From the NCBI RefSeq assembly GCF_031326345.1, contig NZ_CP133671.1, positions 3,534,001 to 3,598,000 of the forward strand: 64,000 bases of DNA. The letters are read 5' to 3'. Source of the DNA: Aureispira sp. CCB-E (GTDB taxonomy: Bacteria > Bacteroidota > Bacteroidia > Chitinophagales > Saprospiraceae). Shown in pieces: positions 9,406 to 18,788 of the stretch (the first letter of the stretch is position 1; every line of letters starts with the position of its first letter). The translations under genes were made by a program, and so were the position numbers. The notes beneath the pieces were generated by a model, which saw nothing but the letters and a program-made list of their open reading frames with translations, was not told the DNA's origin and did not search any database.

Positions 9406-10293
9406 ATGAAAAAATTAGTTTTTTTCTTGTTGATTATCTCAATTGTTTTGGTGGGATGTCGATTAGACAATTTTTTATACAATCCCACTCAAATAGAGGA
9501 ATATAAGTTTGATGCTTTTGACGAAGAACAAAAATTTGTTTTAGGTGCTTCTTATGCAATTCCCGATCACTTAGTTCATTTAATGACATTGGAATCAGGT
9601 CCAGTAGATGATCGAGAAACGATTTACGCCACTTATATTGGAGATATATCTAGGATCAATCAAGATACCATAATTTTGTATTGTCATGGCAATGCGGGAC
9701 ACATGGACTATTATTGGCAAAGAGCCAAACTACTAGCAAATGCAGGAGGAAAAAATCGTTTTGGGGTGTTGTTTATGGATTATAGAGGATATGGAAAATC
9801 GACGGGGAAAGCAACAGAAGCTGGGCTATATTATGATGTAGATGCTTGTATGAGGTGGTTGAAAGATAAAGGTTTAACCAACGATCGGTTAGTGATTTAT
9901 GGCTTTAGTATGGGGGGCGCTCCTTCTACAGAATTAACAGCAAACCCTCGAACAATGGTACCCAGCAAGTTGATATTAGAAGCACCATTTGCTTCTTTTG
10001 ACTTTATGGTGCAAGACATTGCAAAAGTGTCATTTCCTGGTTCTTTTTATGGTAATTTAGAAATAGATAACTCTGTGGAAATTCAAAAAGTGCAAGCTCC
10101 CTTCTTATGGATTCATGGGATAGATGATGCTTTTGTTGGCATTCATCATGGCGAATTGATTCAGCAAAATTATAATGGAACACACAAAGTAATTCGACGA
10201 GTTCCTGGTGGAGAACACAGTACTGTGCCAATGGTTATGGGCTTTGATATTTATACGAAATTGATTGCGGATTTTATTACAGAAAAAATATAA
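9406..10293 (+). CDS. alpha/beta hydrolase lipoprotein (serine hydrolase)
   Basis: This is a 295-residue exported serine hydrolase with a lipobox (LVGC, Cys18), so it should be membrane-anchored in the cell envelope. The alpha/beta hydrolase signature is complete: an oxyanion-hole region YCHGNAGH, the nucleophile elbow GFSMGG (Ser168), the acidic residue in GIDDAF (Asp240 or Asp241) and the catalytic His271 in GGEHST. It resembles the ABHD13/BEM46-like group that handles acyl esters or peptides. The substrate is unknown. Confidence 0.8.
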   Translation: MKKLVFFLLIISIVLVGCRLDNFLYNPTQIEEYKFDAFDEEQKFVLGASYAIPDHLVHLMTLESGPVDDRETIYATYIGDISRINQDTIILYCHGNAGHMDYYWQRAKLLANAGGKNRFGVLFMDYRGYGKSTGKATEAGLYYDVDACMRWLKDKGLTNDRLVIYGFSMGGAPSTELTANPRTMVPSKLILEAPFASFDFMVQDIAKVSFPGSFYGNLEIDNSVEIQKVQAPFLWIHGIDDAFVGIHHGELIQQNYNGTHKVIRRVPGGEHSTVPMVMGFDIYTKLIADFITEKI

Positions 10294-10384
10294 ATTCTTG
10301 CATCAATAAGGATTGTATTGTAGCCTAAAAATAGTAGATTATGAGACTCCCAAAACATCTAGCGAAAAATAGAGTTATATAGCA

Positions 10385-11200
10385 ATGTCAAAACATATTG
10401 AATTTACACACCAAGCTTTTGCGGCTTATTCTTCCCGAAACTTTGAGCAGGCGTTGGCTTTGTTGTGTAAGGGGTTAGACCATTGGGAATCACCTGCACA
10501 TCGTCTTTCTAATGCGAGCTATAATGCGATTTATGATGCTCTCGAAATGATAGAAGCACTTTTAGTGTATGTTACAGTTTGGGAAAGCAATGATTATGTG
10601 GTTCAATTGTTACAAACAATAAGAAAATCTTTGGATGATGTAAAGGAAGTCGTGTGGGATGATTTTCAACAGCATATAGAAGAATTTAAAGTTCTATTGC
10701 AAGGTGTAAGAATTGGGTTCAACTTTTTTAATAATAATAACCTTGCTTTATTGGATGCTAATCCTATACTCTCTTTTGCTTTGACAGAAGAAGGAACAAT
10801 AACTTTGCTGAAATCAAGGGGAAATGCTAAGGTAGATGCTTTAGTAGAAGCATTTAATGCTTGCTTTCGAGCCGAGTTAACTAGCCTTGAACAATGCGAA
10901 AAAGAAATTAAAGCAGCTTTGGATTTGGGAGATGTGTCTAGAGCAAAGTACTTGCTAGAGTGGATGATGGAACAGTATCCCAAAAGTAAAAAACAAGCTT
11001 TTTTACAATTAGGGCATTTGTATTTTGAGGAAGAATCTTATCAGAAAGCAGCTGAGTCGTATATGAAAACAATTGTGATGGGAACACCAAAAGAGTTCGT
11101 TCGGGATAATGTTCAAGTTGCTTGTAATCGTTTAGCTGCCGATGCCAGCAATTCTAAAGAAGCCAATCGTTGGAGGGAGGTATTGATTAATTTCTTTTGA
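10385..11200 (+). CDS. hypothetical TPR-like cytoplasmic protein
   Basis: The 271-residue protein has no signal peptide. A helix-rich N-terminus (AAYSSRNFEQALALL) and a C-terminal segment near residues 210-235 (LGHLYFEEESYQKAAESY) have the spacing of tetratricopeptide repeats, which mediate protein contacts. I do not recognise a specific family. It is followed 34 nt later by another hypothetical gene on the same strand and may be cotranscribed with it. Confidence 0.55.
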   Translation: MSKHIEFTHQAFAAYSSRNFEQALALLCKGLDHWESPAHRLSNASYNAIYDALEMIEALLVYVTVWESNDYVVQLLQTIRKSLDDVKEVVWDDFQQHIEEFKVLLQGVRIGFNFFNNNNLALLDANPILSFALTEEGTITLLKSRGNAKVDALVEAFNACFRAELTSLEQCEKEIKAALDLGDVSRAKYLLEWMMEQYPKSKKQAFLQLGHLYFEEESYQKAAESYMKTIVMGTPKEFVRDNVQVACNRLAADASNSKEANRWREVLINFF

Positions 11201-11234
11201 CGGTTGTGCGTAAATTTCTTTATACTAATTTGTT

Positions 11235-11831
11235 ATGAATGAGAAAGAATGGTTCCCTGAAAAATTTTCAGAAATAGAACAAAGTAAATTTATTCTCCGA
11301 AATGCCTATAGAGAAACGACAGAACGTACAATCTCCATTCATTTTTTTTATAGCAATCCTTTTGTAGATGCTTTTTACCTTCAAATGTATTGCTTTGACC
11401 AAGAATGGAATGTAATAAAGTCAACTTTGAAACGAAGTAATGGCACGAATAAAAAAGATTATATCTTAGTGGAAAAAGGGGAGATAAGCTCTAGTGCACC
11501 TTTTAATCAGTTGTTGAATTTAATCAAGACAACCCTTCCAAGTATTTTTCCTTTAAATGATAATCAATTGGAGTGGAGAGATGGTGAACAAGTTGAGCTA
11601 TCTATTGAAAATGAAATATATGAGACTTCCTTTTCTTGGTGGCTAGACTTACACCCTGAAGATTGGAGTGTGTTGGACAAGATTGCATACAAAATATTAG
11701 AAATAGAAAAAAATACCGTATATAAACCTAGAATGAAGCAGCATTTTGATTTGATAATGGAGCAAACTTCTCAAGACTTAAACTCTGTTCAGGAAAAAAG
11801 TCTATTACTATCTTATAAACGAATTGATTAA
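11235..11831 (+). CDS. hypothetical protein, 198 residues
   Basis: No signal peptide or membrane segment is visible, and no family is recognised. The sequence alternates aromatic and charged residues and looks like a soluble alpha/beta protein. Its placement 34 nt after the TPR-like gene suggests a shared transcript. It ends about 90 nt before the Rpn-type gene. Confidence 0.5.
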   Translation: MNEKEWFPEKFSEIEQSKFILRNAYRETTERTISIHFFYSNPFVDAFYLQMYCFDQEWNVIKSTLKRSNGTNKKDYILVEKGEISSSAPFNQLLNLIKTTLPSIFPLNDNQLEWRDGEQVELSIENEIYETSFSWWLDLHPEDWSVLDKIAYKILEIEKNTVYKPRMKQHFDLIMEQTSQDLNSVQEKSLLLSYKRID

Positions 11832-11923
11832 CCTATCATTGGACTACGAATATTGAAATTATAAAAAAAAACAAATTGTTTCATTTTTTGGCATTTTAAC
11901 CCATTGTTTTGTATATTTATAAT

Positions 11924-12880
11924 ATGAAAAAAGAAAAAAAACTCATACGATTTGATTGGGCAATAAAAAAGCTTTTGAGAAATAAAGCTAATTTTGATAT
12001 TTTAGAAGGATTCTTAAGTGAATTACTTGCTGAAGATATCAAAATCAAACAAATATTGGAAAGTGAAAGCAATAAAGAGGATGAAAATGATAAGCACAAT
12101 CGGGTAGATATCCTAGTAGAGGATTCGAAGGGGGATTTAGTTATTATAGAGGTCCAAAACAGCAAGGAATATGATTATTTCCATCGAATTTTATATGGAA
12201 CTTCTAAAGTTATTACAGAACACATTAGCGAAGGTGAAGCTTATGCAAAAGTAAAGAAAATAATATCTATAACTATTGCTTACTTTGATTTAGGGCAGGG
12301 GAAAGATTATATATACCATGGTAAAAACCAATTTAAAGGTATTCATCATGGAGATATTTTGAACTTGGCGGACAAACAAAAAGTACTTTACAAAAAAGAT
12401 AGTGTTTATGAAATCTTTCCTGAATATTGGTTGATAAAGGTTAGCCAATTCAACAATGCTGTTCAAGATAAGCTAGATGAGTGGATTTATTTTTTAAAGA
12501 ATGGGGAGGTAAAAGAGAACTTCACAGCTAAAGGACTGGAGGCTGCTAAAAAAAAGCTGGATAAAATGAGCTTAAGTTATGAAGAGCAGCAGGAGTATAA
12601 ATATTATCTTAAACGATTGAGAGATATTGCTAGTGAACAGCATACTAAAATGGCGGATGCGGAAGATTTACTAAAGGCAAGAGAAGAAGGCTTGGAAAAA
12701 GGTAGAGAAGAAGGTTTGGAAAGAGGCAGAGAGGAAGGCTTGGAAAAAGGGTTATTGAGAAAAGAAATAGAGGCTGTCTTAGGGATGTATCGAAATAATA
12801 TCCCTACTTCTATCATTGCTAGTGCGTTGAATATTTCGGAAGAAAAAGTAAACAAGATTCTTAACAATAACTCAGAATAG
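11924..12880 (+). CDS. Rpn-family PD-(D/E)XK nuclease / putative transposase-related protein
   Basis: Proteins of this family carry a PD-(D/E)XK nuclease fold and are linked to RecA-independent recombination (RpnA-E). The N-terminal 150 or so residues hold the likely active site, RVDILVEDSKGDLVIIEVQN, with the Asp and Glu-Val-Gln of the motif. A helical middle follows, then a tail with tandem heptad-like units (EEGLEKGR, EEGLERGR, EEGLEKGL) typical of the family. I chose the ATG at 11924 (MKKEKKLIRFDW); another ATG lies five codons upstream. The tail repeats come from a 21-24-nt DNA repeat at about 12680-12750. The 3' end overlaps one arm of a terminator. Confidence 0.8.
   Translation: MKKEKKLIRFDWAIKKLLRNKANFDILEGFLSELLAEDIKIKQILESESNKEDENDKHNRVDILVEDSKGDLVIIEVQNSKEYDYFHRILYGTSKVITEHISEGEAYAKVKKIISITIAYFDLGQGKDYIYHGKNQFKGIHHGDILNLADKQKVLYKKDSVYEIFPEYWLIKVSQFNNAVQDKLDEWIYFLKNGEVKENFTAKGLEAAKKKLDKMSLSYEEQQEYKYYLKRLRDIASEQHTKMADAEDLLKAREEGLEKGREEGLERGREEGLEKGLLRKEIEAVLGMYRNNIPTSIIASALNISEEKVNKILNNNSE
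12680..12750 (+). repeat. tandem coding repeat in the Rpn-type gene tail
   Basis: Three successive near-copies of a unit beginning GAAGAAGGCTTGGAA encode the EEGLEKG/REEGLERG units of the protein tail. The repeat could expand or contract in frame. Confidence 0.6.
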
Positions 12881-12914
12881 CGTATCAATTGACTATTCGT
12901 CATTCTGAGTTATT
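12866..12914 (+). terminator. terminator overlapping the stop codon of the Rpn-type gene
   Basis: A perfect 13-bp inverted repeat, AATAACTCAGAAT (12866-12878) and ATTCTGAGTTATT (12902-12914), is followed by a T run. The left arm contains the last sense codons and stop region of the gene. The 3' ends of this gene and hpt converge here, so it may act in both directions. Confidence 0.7.
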
Positions 12915-12949
12915 TTTCTTTGCTCTCAAAGAAGAGAAATTTCTCAGGT

Positions 12950-13480
12950 TTATTGAACAATTGTGTAAATGTCATTATGATGCCGTCCCCATCCATCATA
13001 ATCTAAACCATAACCAATCAAGAAATTATTAGGAACCTTGAAACCAATATATTTCATAGGAATGTCATGCTCCATAGCATCAGGTTTGTTTAACAAGGTT
13101 AAAACAGCAATTGATGCAGGATTCATTTTTTCTAACTCTGGCAAAAAATTATGCAAAGTGCGTCCTGTGTCAACAATATCTTCCATAAGGATTACATGAC
13201 GTCCTTTTAGATCTACATCCAATCCCAACATAGTTGTTAAAGCACCGCTACTTTGTGTACCTACATAAGACTTCAATTTTACAAAACTTACTTCACATTC
13301 TATATCTACATAATTGAAAACATCTCCTGCTAATCTAAATACACCATTTAAAATACCTAAAAATACAGGTTTTTTATCCACATAATCAACATTAATCGCT
13401 GCACAAATTTCTTTTAGACGTGTCTGAATAGCATCGCTTGTCAAAAAAAGTTCAAATTGTTTGTCCTTACAAGTTATCAT
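12950..13480 (-). CDS. hpt: hypoxanthine phosphoribosyltransferase
   Basis: This cytoplasmic purine-salvage enzyme joins hypoxanthine (and often guanine) to PRPP to make IMP or GMP. The 176-residue length is normal. The PRPP-binding signature VILMEDIVDTGRTL lies near residues 95-108, and the family's FLGILNGVFRLAGD segment near residues 41-54. The C-terminal VPNNFLIGYGLDYDG contains the purine-binding loop. It is a single gene on the minus strand, downstream of the regulator at 13569 by about 90 nt. Confidence 0.9.
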   Translation of the reverse strand: MITCKDKQFELFLTSDAIQTRLKEICAAINVDYVDKKPVFLGILNGVFRLAGDVFNYVDIECEVSFVKLKSYVGTQSSGALTTMLGLDVDLKGRHVILMEDIVDTGRTLHNFLPELEKMNPASIAVLTLLNKPDAMEHDIPMKYIGFKVPNNFLIGYGLDYDGWGRHHNDIYTIVQ

Positions 13481-13568
13481 GATAATTTATTTGAAATTAT
13501 AGTACTGTTATTATTAATAGTGAGATTTAAGCTGAATCGAATAACTTATTACGAAATAATTAAAAAAC

Positions 13569-14618
13569 TTAAGCAGGAGTAGCTTCTAAGCCTTCTATGT
13601 CTCGCAAGGTAATATTGCTCCCTTTGACATCTATCAAGCCTTCTTCCTTAAATTCGGAGAGTGTTCTAGTCACTGTTTCTTTGGTGGTACCAACAATATG
13701 AGCCAATTCTTCACGTCGTATGCTAATTTGGAATAAACGCTCATCATCTTCTTTGTAATGTTTGAATAAACGAAGTAATGAGTCTGCAACACGTTTTCGA
13801 ACAGAGCTATAGGCTAATTCAAGCAAATGTTTGTCTTTTTCGCCTGCTTTAATTGCAAGTAAATGAATAAAATGTTGAGCAATGCTATTATCAGAGCGCA
13901 TCCACTCCATAAATTCATCTTTGGGAATCAAAACCATTTCTGTATCATCAATAGCAACAGCTGATTCTTGATAAGGACTATTTCTGAAGGCGTCACTAAT
14001 TCCAATAAAGTCTTGGTTGCCATATAAAGACAAGATTAATTCCTTGCCATATTCATGACTTTTGAACGTTTGTGCTTTGCCTTTTTTAATCCAAAAAACA
14101 GAACGTGGATGACTACCTTCTCTAAAGATAAGATCTTTTTGATTGTAAAAACGATGCTCTTTATCCTTTAAGAATTCTTTTAAGACATTTTGAAAATGTT
14201 CTTCTACATTAAAAAAGACATTATGAGTGGAAGTAGGTGCAGCGATATGCTGATTTTTTTCCAAGCGAATTTCGATTGCTTCTAGCAATTCTATATCTGT
14301 GAACGGTTTTGTAATATAGTCATCAGCCCCTAAATTCATTCCCTTTCGAAAGTCTTCTTTTTCCGCTTTAGCGGTTAAGAAAATAAATGGAATATGAGTG
14401 GTTTTAGGATTTTTATGCAAAACCTTGAGGGTGCCAAAACCATCCAAAACAGGCATCATAACATCACAAATAATCAAATCGGGCATTTTATCCAAGGCTT
14501 CTTGAACGCCTAATTTGCCATTTTCAGCACTAAATACTTCATAGCCCGAAAGTTCTAAAATTTCACAGGTGTTTTCTCGAACCTCTAAATTATCTTCTAT
14601 AACTAGAATTTTTTTCAT
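13569..14618 (-). CDS. response regulator with REC, cyclic-nucleotide-like and Crp-type HTH domains
   Basis: This is a 349-residue two-component regulator. The REC domain (about residues 1-120) has the acidic pair at residues 8-9, phospho-acceptor Asp52 in DLIICDVMMP, and the conserved Thr/Lys (FLTAK). A cNMP-binding-like beta roll follows (about 150-265) and then a Crp-type winged helix-turn-helix (about 275-340, EELAHIVGTTKETVTRTLSEF). Joining REC to a complete Crp/Fnr regulator is uncommon. The start codon overlaps the stop codon of the histidine kinase gene upstream, so the two should be translated together. Confidence 0.9.
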   Translation of the reverse strand: MKKILVIEDNLEVRENTCEILELSGYEVFSAENGKLGVQEALDKMPDLIICDVMMPVLDGFGTLKVLHKNPKTTHIPFIFLTAKAEKEDFRKGMNLGADDYITKPFTDIELLEAIEIRLEKNQHIAAPTSTHNVFFNVEEHFQNVLKEFLKDKEHRFYNQKDLIFREGSHPRSVFWIKKGKAQTFKSHEYGKELILSLYGNQDFIGISDAFRNSPYQESAVAIDDTEMVLIPKDEFMEWMRSDNSIAQHFIHLLAIKAGEKDKHLLELAYSSVRKRVADSLLRLFKHYKEDDERLFQISIRREELAHIVGTTKETVTRTLSEFKEEGLIDVKGSNITLRDIEGLEATPA

Positions 14619-15868
14619 TGAAAATCTTCTTTAGGAATGTTAATGGTAAACGTGGTTCCTTCGCCAGGTTGACTAACAAAGTCTATCGTTCCATTAATGT
14701 TTTCTAAATATTTTTTTACAATATAAAGCCCCAACCCCGTTCCTTGTATCGCAATAGCATTATCTGCTCTAAAGAAACGTGAAAATAGGTGTTTTTGTTG
14801 ATCCAAAGGAATCCCAATGCCTTTGTCTCTAACACTAATTGTAATGGTGGTAGCATCAATTATAGTGCTAATATAAATCTTACTATTGGAAGGAGAGTAT
14901 TTTATAGCATTAGAAAGTAAGTTGATGAGAATATTTTTTATGTTTTGAGTATTAGAATAGATAACACTAATATCTCCACTGTGCTGATACTCTATCTCTT
15001 GCCCTGATTTTGCAAAGGTACTTACTTCTTCTATTGTAGCATGAATTAAGGCGCTAAGGTCAAAAATATGCTTAGCATCCTGTTTTTTTCCTTCTTCTAA
15101 TTTGGATAAAGATAAAAAGTCTTCTAAGATTTGAGTAAGATTTTGGACAGAGGATTTAATTCTATTAATGTGCTTGAGACGTTTGTCTTGTGTTTCGGTA
15201 GTGGTGTATCGTTCAATTAAAGATACAGACGAAAGAATACTACTCAGAGGAGTTCTAAATTCATGGGAAGCCGTGGAAATAAATCTAGTTTTTAACTCAC
15301 TCAATTCTCGTTCTTTCTGAAGGGCATCTTTAATCTTTTCTTGAGCGGCAAGTAATTGTTCTTGTATGATTTTTCGTTCTAGAATTTCTTGTTCCAAAGA
15401 GAGTTTACTTTGAGTCATTTTTTCCATAGCCTCTCTCAATGCTCGATTACTCATTTGGACTTCTTCTTCTAAGCCTAAATTTACTTTATTAATATGATTT
15501 TGAATTGAAAGTTGATTGGTTAAATCATGCAACATACCGACATAAAAAAAGTGACCGTCCAATTCTAACTCGCTAATATTTAGGCGAACAGGAACCTTTG
15601 TGCCATCCTTGTGAACTGCAATAACCTCTCGTCCAATGCCAATTATTTTTGCAATTCCTGTTGCTTGATGATTTTGAATGTATTGATCATGTTTGGCTTG
15701 GTGTGGAGCTCCCATTAGCATAGAAACATTATTACCTTTTAACTCTTCAGGAGTAAATCCCAACACTTTATAAATAGCAGGATTACTATCAACAATAATA
15801 CCTCGGGTATTGATAATAATCACACAATCTTGAATACTTTTAATAAATAGGGAAATTTTATCCTTCAT
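14615..15868 (-). CDS. PAS-domain sensor histidine kinase
   Basis: The 417-residue kinase has no membrane segment, so it probably senses a cytoplasmic signal. An N-terminal PAS domain (about residues 5-120) is followed by a coiled coil (130-190). The HisKA dimerisation domain has phospho-acceptor His202 (SHEFRTPL). The ATPase domain (about 290-415) has the N box (NLLSNAIKYS), a DKGIGI G1 box and a GTGLGL G2 box. It overlaps its response regulator by four nt and the OstA-like gene by 11 nt, so all three form one translationally coupled operon. Confidence 0.92.
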   Translation of the reverse strand: MKDKISLFIKSIQDCVIIINTRGIIVDSNPAIYKVLGFTPEELKGNNVSMLMGAPHQAKHDQYIQNHQATGIAKIIGIGREVIAVHKDGTKVPVRLNISELELDGHFFYVGMLHDLTNQLSIQNHINKVNLGLEEEVQMSNRALREAMEKMTQSKLSLEQEILERKIIQEQLLAAQEKIKDALQKERELSELKTRFISTASHEFRTPLSSILSSVSLIERYTTTETQDKRLKHINRIKSSVQNLTQILEDFLSLSKLEEGKKQDAKHIFDLSALIHATIEEVSTFAKSGQEIEYQHSGDISVIYSNTQNIKNILINLLSNAIKYSPSNSKIYISTIIDATTITISVRDKGIGIPLDQQKHLFSRFFRADNAIAIQGTGLGLYIVKKYLENINGTIDFVSQPGEGTTFTINIPKEDFQ

Positions 15869-18011
15869 TAGCTTGGCGATTTTTGGAAAATAATTTTTTC
15901 TTTTTGGATTTTTTCTTTTTCTTCTTTTGAGATTTCGGATCTATAGCTTGAGCGTTTAACTTGGATTTTTTCTGACTAGAAGCTTTTGATTTATCTTCGC
16001 TAGAACTACTAGAGTTGCCCAATTTGTTCGCTTTTTTTGCTGAAAGACTATCGATTTGGTGTCTGCTGTTAGAATCCAACTGTTCCGTTGCAAAACTGTC
16101 AAGTAACAATGTACTATCTATTTTAGTACTATCCAAATAGCTACTATCGAGAAGAACACTATCAAGGATAATAGGTTCTGGAATACCAAGGAATTCATAT
16201 TTTGTTTTAATTTGCAAACTATCGAGCCATTTGAAGCCTGCTAAATATAAACTTTTATGATCAACTTGATGCATAGGGTAGACAACAGCTTTAGGTTTGC
16301 CTTCGTAGCGGATTCGTCGTATCTGATTTTCGTCAAAAAACAATACCATAGAAGCACAATCAATATCATTTACTAACATATAGGCGCCTTCTCCATCTAC
16401 GGCATAGTAAACGGTTTCCCCATTTTCTCGAACATTCATTGTTCTTATTTCTCCTTTTTGAAATTGTATAATGGCGTTTCTCCCTTTGATTTGATTAAAA
16501 AAAGTGCCCTCATTGGTGTTAACGATCAAGGATTTTTCAAATAAACGTACTTGATCTATTTTGGATGCCTTCATAGCAACATGAATCGTATCTGCTGTAA
16601 ATTGCGTGCCATCTACCCAAAGAATAGGATCTTGATAAAAATAAAAGGTAGAATCTATAGCATCATAATACAATGAATCACAGAGCGACTGAACATTGGA
16701 TTTAAATGTTTTTACATGATGAAAAGCATACAAATGGCGCTGATCGACATCGACAGAATCAGGCAAAGAAATTAAGGTGTCGGCACGTAACCACATAGTA
16801 TCGTTGTCAATTAAAGTGGTCAAAATAGGATTTAAATGAGCTAAGAGGTATTTTGTGCTATCGTTGTAAAAAGCCTGACCACAAGTGATTTTTAAATTGG
16901 CAGAAGTATCTTGCCAAACAACGTTCCCCTTCGCCATGCCGCTTTTGGTTTCTGTGTTGTAATCCAAACTGTCTGTCGTGATAATTTGATGATCTTGTGA
17001 GACCCTAACATCCCCTCTAAAGATCATCGTTTTGCTCATTGCATCATAGTCAGAATTATTGGCAATAATCGATTGATTTGTTGTGGTATCTCGACTTTTG
17101 AATTTGGGATTTCCTCTAAAAGTATATTGTTCAGTTTTACCATCCATTAGGATGGTGTCGGCAAAGACTTCTTGATCGTCATTTTGAAAATAGGCATTTC
17201 CTATTAAATAATACATATCCTTGGCACCATCATAAATAATCGTATCACCTTCTGCTATTTCCAATTTGCCATCTTCTCGATTTTCAAAGCGAGCATTTTT
17301 ATAAAGTTCTGCATAATTCTTTTTGCTGTCATAAAATCCATCCTCACAGTAGACCATTTTTTCTTCATTATACACCTTGGTTGGTCCCAAGAAATAAGCC
17401 ATTTCTGTTTGAGTGTTAAACGCTAGAGAATCAGCTGTTAGTTTGTAATTAGGATTGGTGATGCGGACAGAGTCTGAAAAATGCGCTATGTTGGTATTGG
17501 CATTATACGTTCCCTTTTTGCTAATTAGAGTTGTTGTATCACTCTCAATTAAGGAACCATCAGGAAAAGTAGCAATTCGAGTATTTAAGTCGTAATTTAA
17601 TTTGTCTGTAAACAAGGTCATACTTGTATCTTTGAGGACTACATTTTGGCGGAGTTTGGAAAAGCGTTGAATGCCATCGTAATAAAGTGAATCGGAAAAG
17701 ATTCGGATACTGTCATCTTGTAACATCTGAACGTTGCCAAATGCTTCAACTTGCCTGTTGGGAAAAATGAAACCCGTATCGCACCAGATATGCATCTCTT
17801 TCTGCTTTAGATGAACATTGCCTGTTAAGTCTCTAAAAATCCCTTGTGGAGTTGTCCGTTCCTTAAGTTTGTCAATATTGATAATCTCTATCTTAGAACT
17901 ATCACTTTCTAGTTTATCCTTTACAGGTGGTTTGTCAGAGATTTGCCCCCAACTAACGGAATGAAAACAGAGACAGATAAATAAAAATGGCAAAAGATAT
18001 TTTAGTGGCAT
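15858..18011 (-). CDS. OstA/LptA-like periplasmic protein
   Basis: The 717-residue protein starts with a signal peptide (about residues 1-23). It consists of many OstA/LptA-type beta-jellyroll strands with repeating phrases such as YNTETKSGMAKGNV and ADTILMDGKTEQYTF. LptA-like proteins bridge lipopolysaccharide across the periplasm; this long Bacteroidota form is probably a bridge or an LptD-like partner. The last 100 residues are Ser/Asp/Lys-rich with a poly-Lys run, which is odd for a periplasmic protein. The gene overlaps the start of the histidine kinase, which suggests the two-component system responds to envelope state. Confidence 0.8.
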   Translation of the reverse strand: MPLKYLLPFLFICLCFHSVSWGQISDKPPVKDKLESDSSKIEIINIDKLKERTTPQGIFRDLTGNVHLKQKEMHIWCDTGFIFPNRQVEAFGNVQMLQDDSIRIFSDSLYYDGIQRFSKLRQNVVLKDTSMTLFTDKLNYDLNTRIATFPDGSLIESDTTTLISKKGTYNANTNIAHFSDSVRITNPNYKLTADSLAFNTQTEMAYFLGPTKVYNEEKMVYCEDGFYDSKKNYAELYKNARFENREDGKLEIAEGDTIIYDGAKDMYYLIGNAYFQNDDQEVFADTILMDGKTEQYTFRGNPKFKSRDTTTNQSIIANNSDYDAMSKTMIFRGDVRVSQDHQIITTDSLDYNTETKSGMAKGNVVWQDTSANLKITCGQAFYNDSTKYLLAHLNPILTTLIDNDTMWLRADTLISLPDSVDVDQRHLYAFHHVKTFKSNVQSLCDSLYYDAIDSTFYFYQDPILWVDGTQFTADTIHVAMKASKIDQVRLFEKSLIVNTNEGTFFNQIKGRNAIIQFQKGEIRTMNVRENGETVYYAVDGEGAYMLVNDIDCASMVLFFDENQIRRIRYEGKPKAVVYPMHQVDHKSLYLAGFKWLDSLQIKTKYEFLGIPEPIILDSVLLDSSYLDSTKIDSTLLLDSFATEQLDSNSRHQIDSLSAKKANKLGNSSSSSEDKSKASSQKKSKLNAQAIDPKSQKKKKKKSKKKKLFSKNRQANEG

Positions 18012-18232
18012 AAATGCTTTGTGCTAGGTAGTTTGAATGTCTAGTGAGTTAATAGGCTGCTTGTGAGTTGCACTGTTGTTGTGTGATTTTAGTAGACTAA
18101 TGATAACTCTAAGTGATCAATTAATGTGTAAATTTAAACAAAAAATATACATTACCACCTACAAAAATCTGCTTTAGTCTATAATTAACAGCTTTAGTTT
18201 GTTTGGCTTAAAAATGTTAAGACTTTTTACTT

Positions 18233-18697
18233 TTATTGTATTCTATTCTTAGTGGTTGGTGTTAATAAACTATAAACCAGTTGCAACAACCCTACAATAA
18301 GAAAAAGTAGTGTAATCCACTGCGCTAAATTCCAACTAACATCAAATTTATACCTTTCAAAATTTGTAAAAAGAAAGCCAATAAAAAAGAAAAAAGTGCT
18401 GATAAAAAAGCTCAAAAATCTCAGCGGATTTAGATAAACAGGGACAACCGTATTCTTTGAATTATTATGATCATAGTTTATCGAAAAATAATGCCAAGAA
18501 TAAATATAACCTATGGCAAGGCTACTAAGCAAGATTAAGATAATTTCTTCAGTAATTGAGTAGGCAAGAAATGTTTCGTAAACGCAGTACATTCCTAGTA
18601 GCAAATGCCCAATTAATAATATCCATTCAAGCACGGTATGAATAGGTTTCCTTAGCTTTGGTGTATGAAGATCGTCTAGCAAGTTGTGTTCGTGCAT
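18233..18697 (-). CDS. small integral membrane protein, paralogue 1 of 3
   Basis: This 154-residue protein has four predicted membrane helices (about residues 25-45, 48-68, 88-110 and 124-145). The opening (LLDDLHTPKLRKPIHTVLEW) resembles the N-terminal region of the two paralogues at 18789 and 19472 (LDSPTRGNFQKIRKPYTSIL). No function is known. The family sits in tandem on the minus strand, with 90-150 nt between the members. Confidence 0.6.
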   Translation of the reverse strand: MHEHNLLDDLHTPKLRKPIHTVLEWILLIGHLLLGMYCVYETFLAYSITEEIILILLSSLAIGYIYSWHYFSINYDHNNSKNTVVPVYLNPLRFLSFFISTFFFFIGFLFTNFERYKFDVSWNLAQWITLLFLIVGLLQLVYSLLTPTTKNRIQ

Positions 18698-18788
18698 AAT
18701 GGATTGCTTTTTTATCAGATGAGGTTATCATTCGTTGTTGTGCAATGGTTTTTGAATCGAAGTTTAGTACAAGGAATATATTGGTGTG

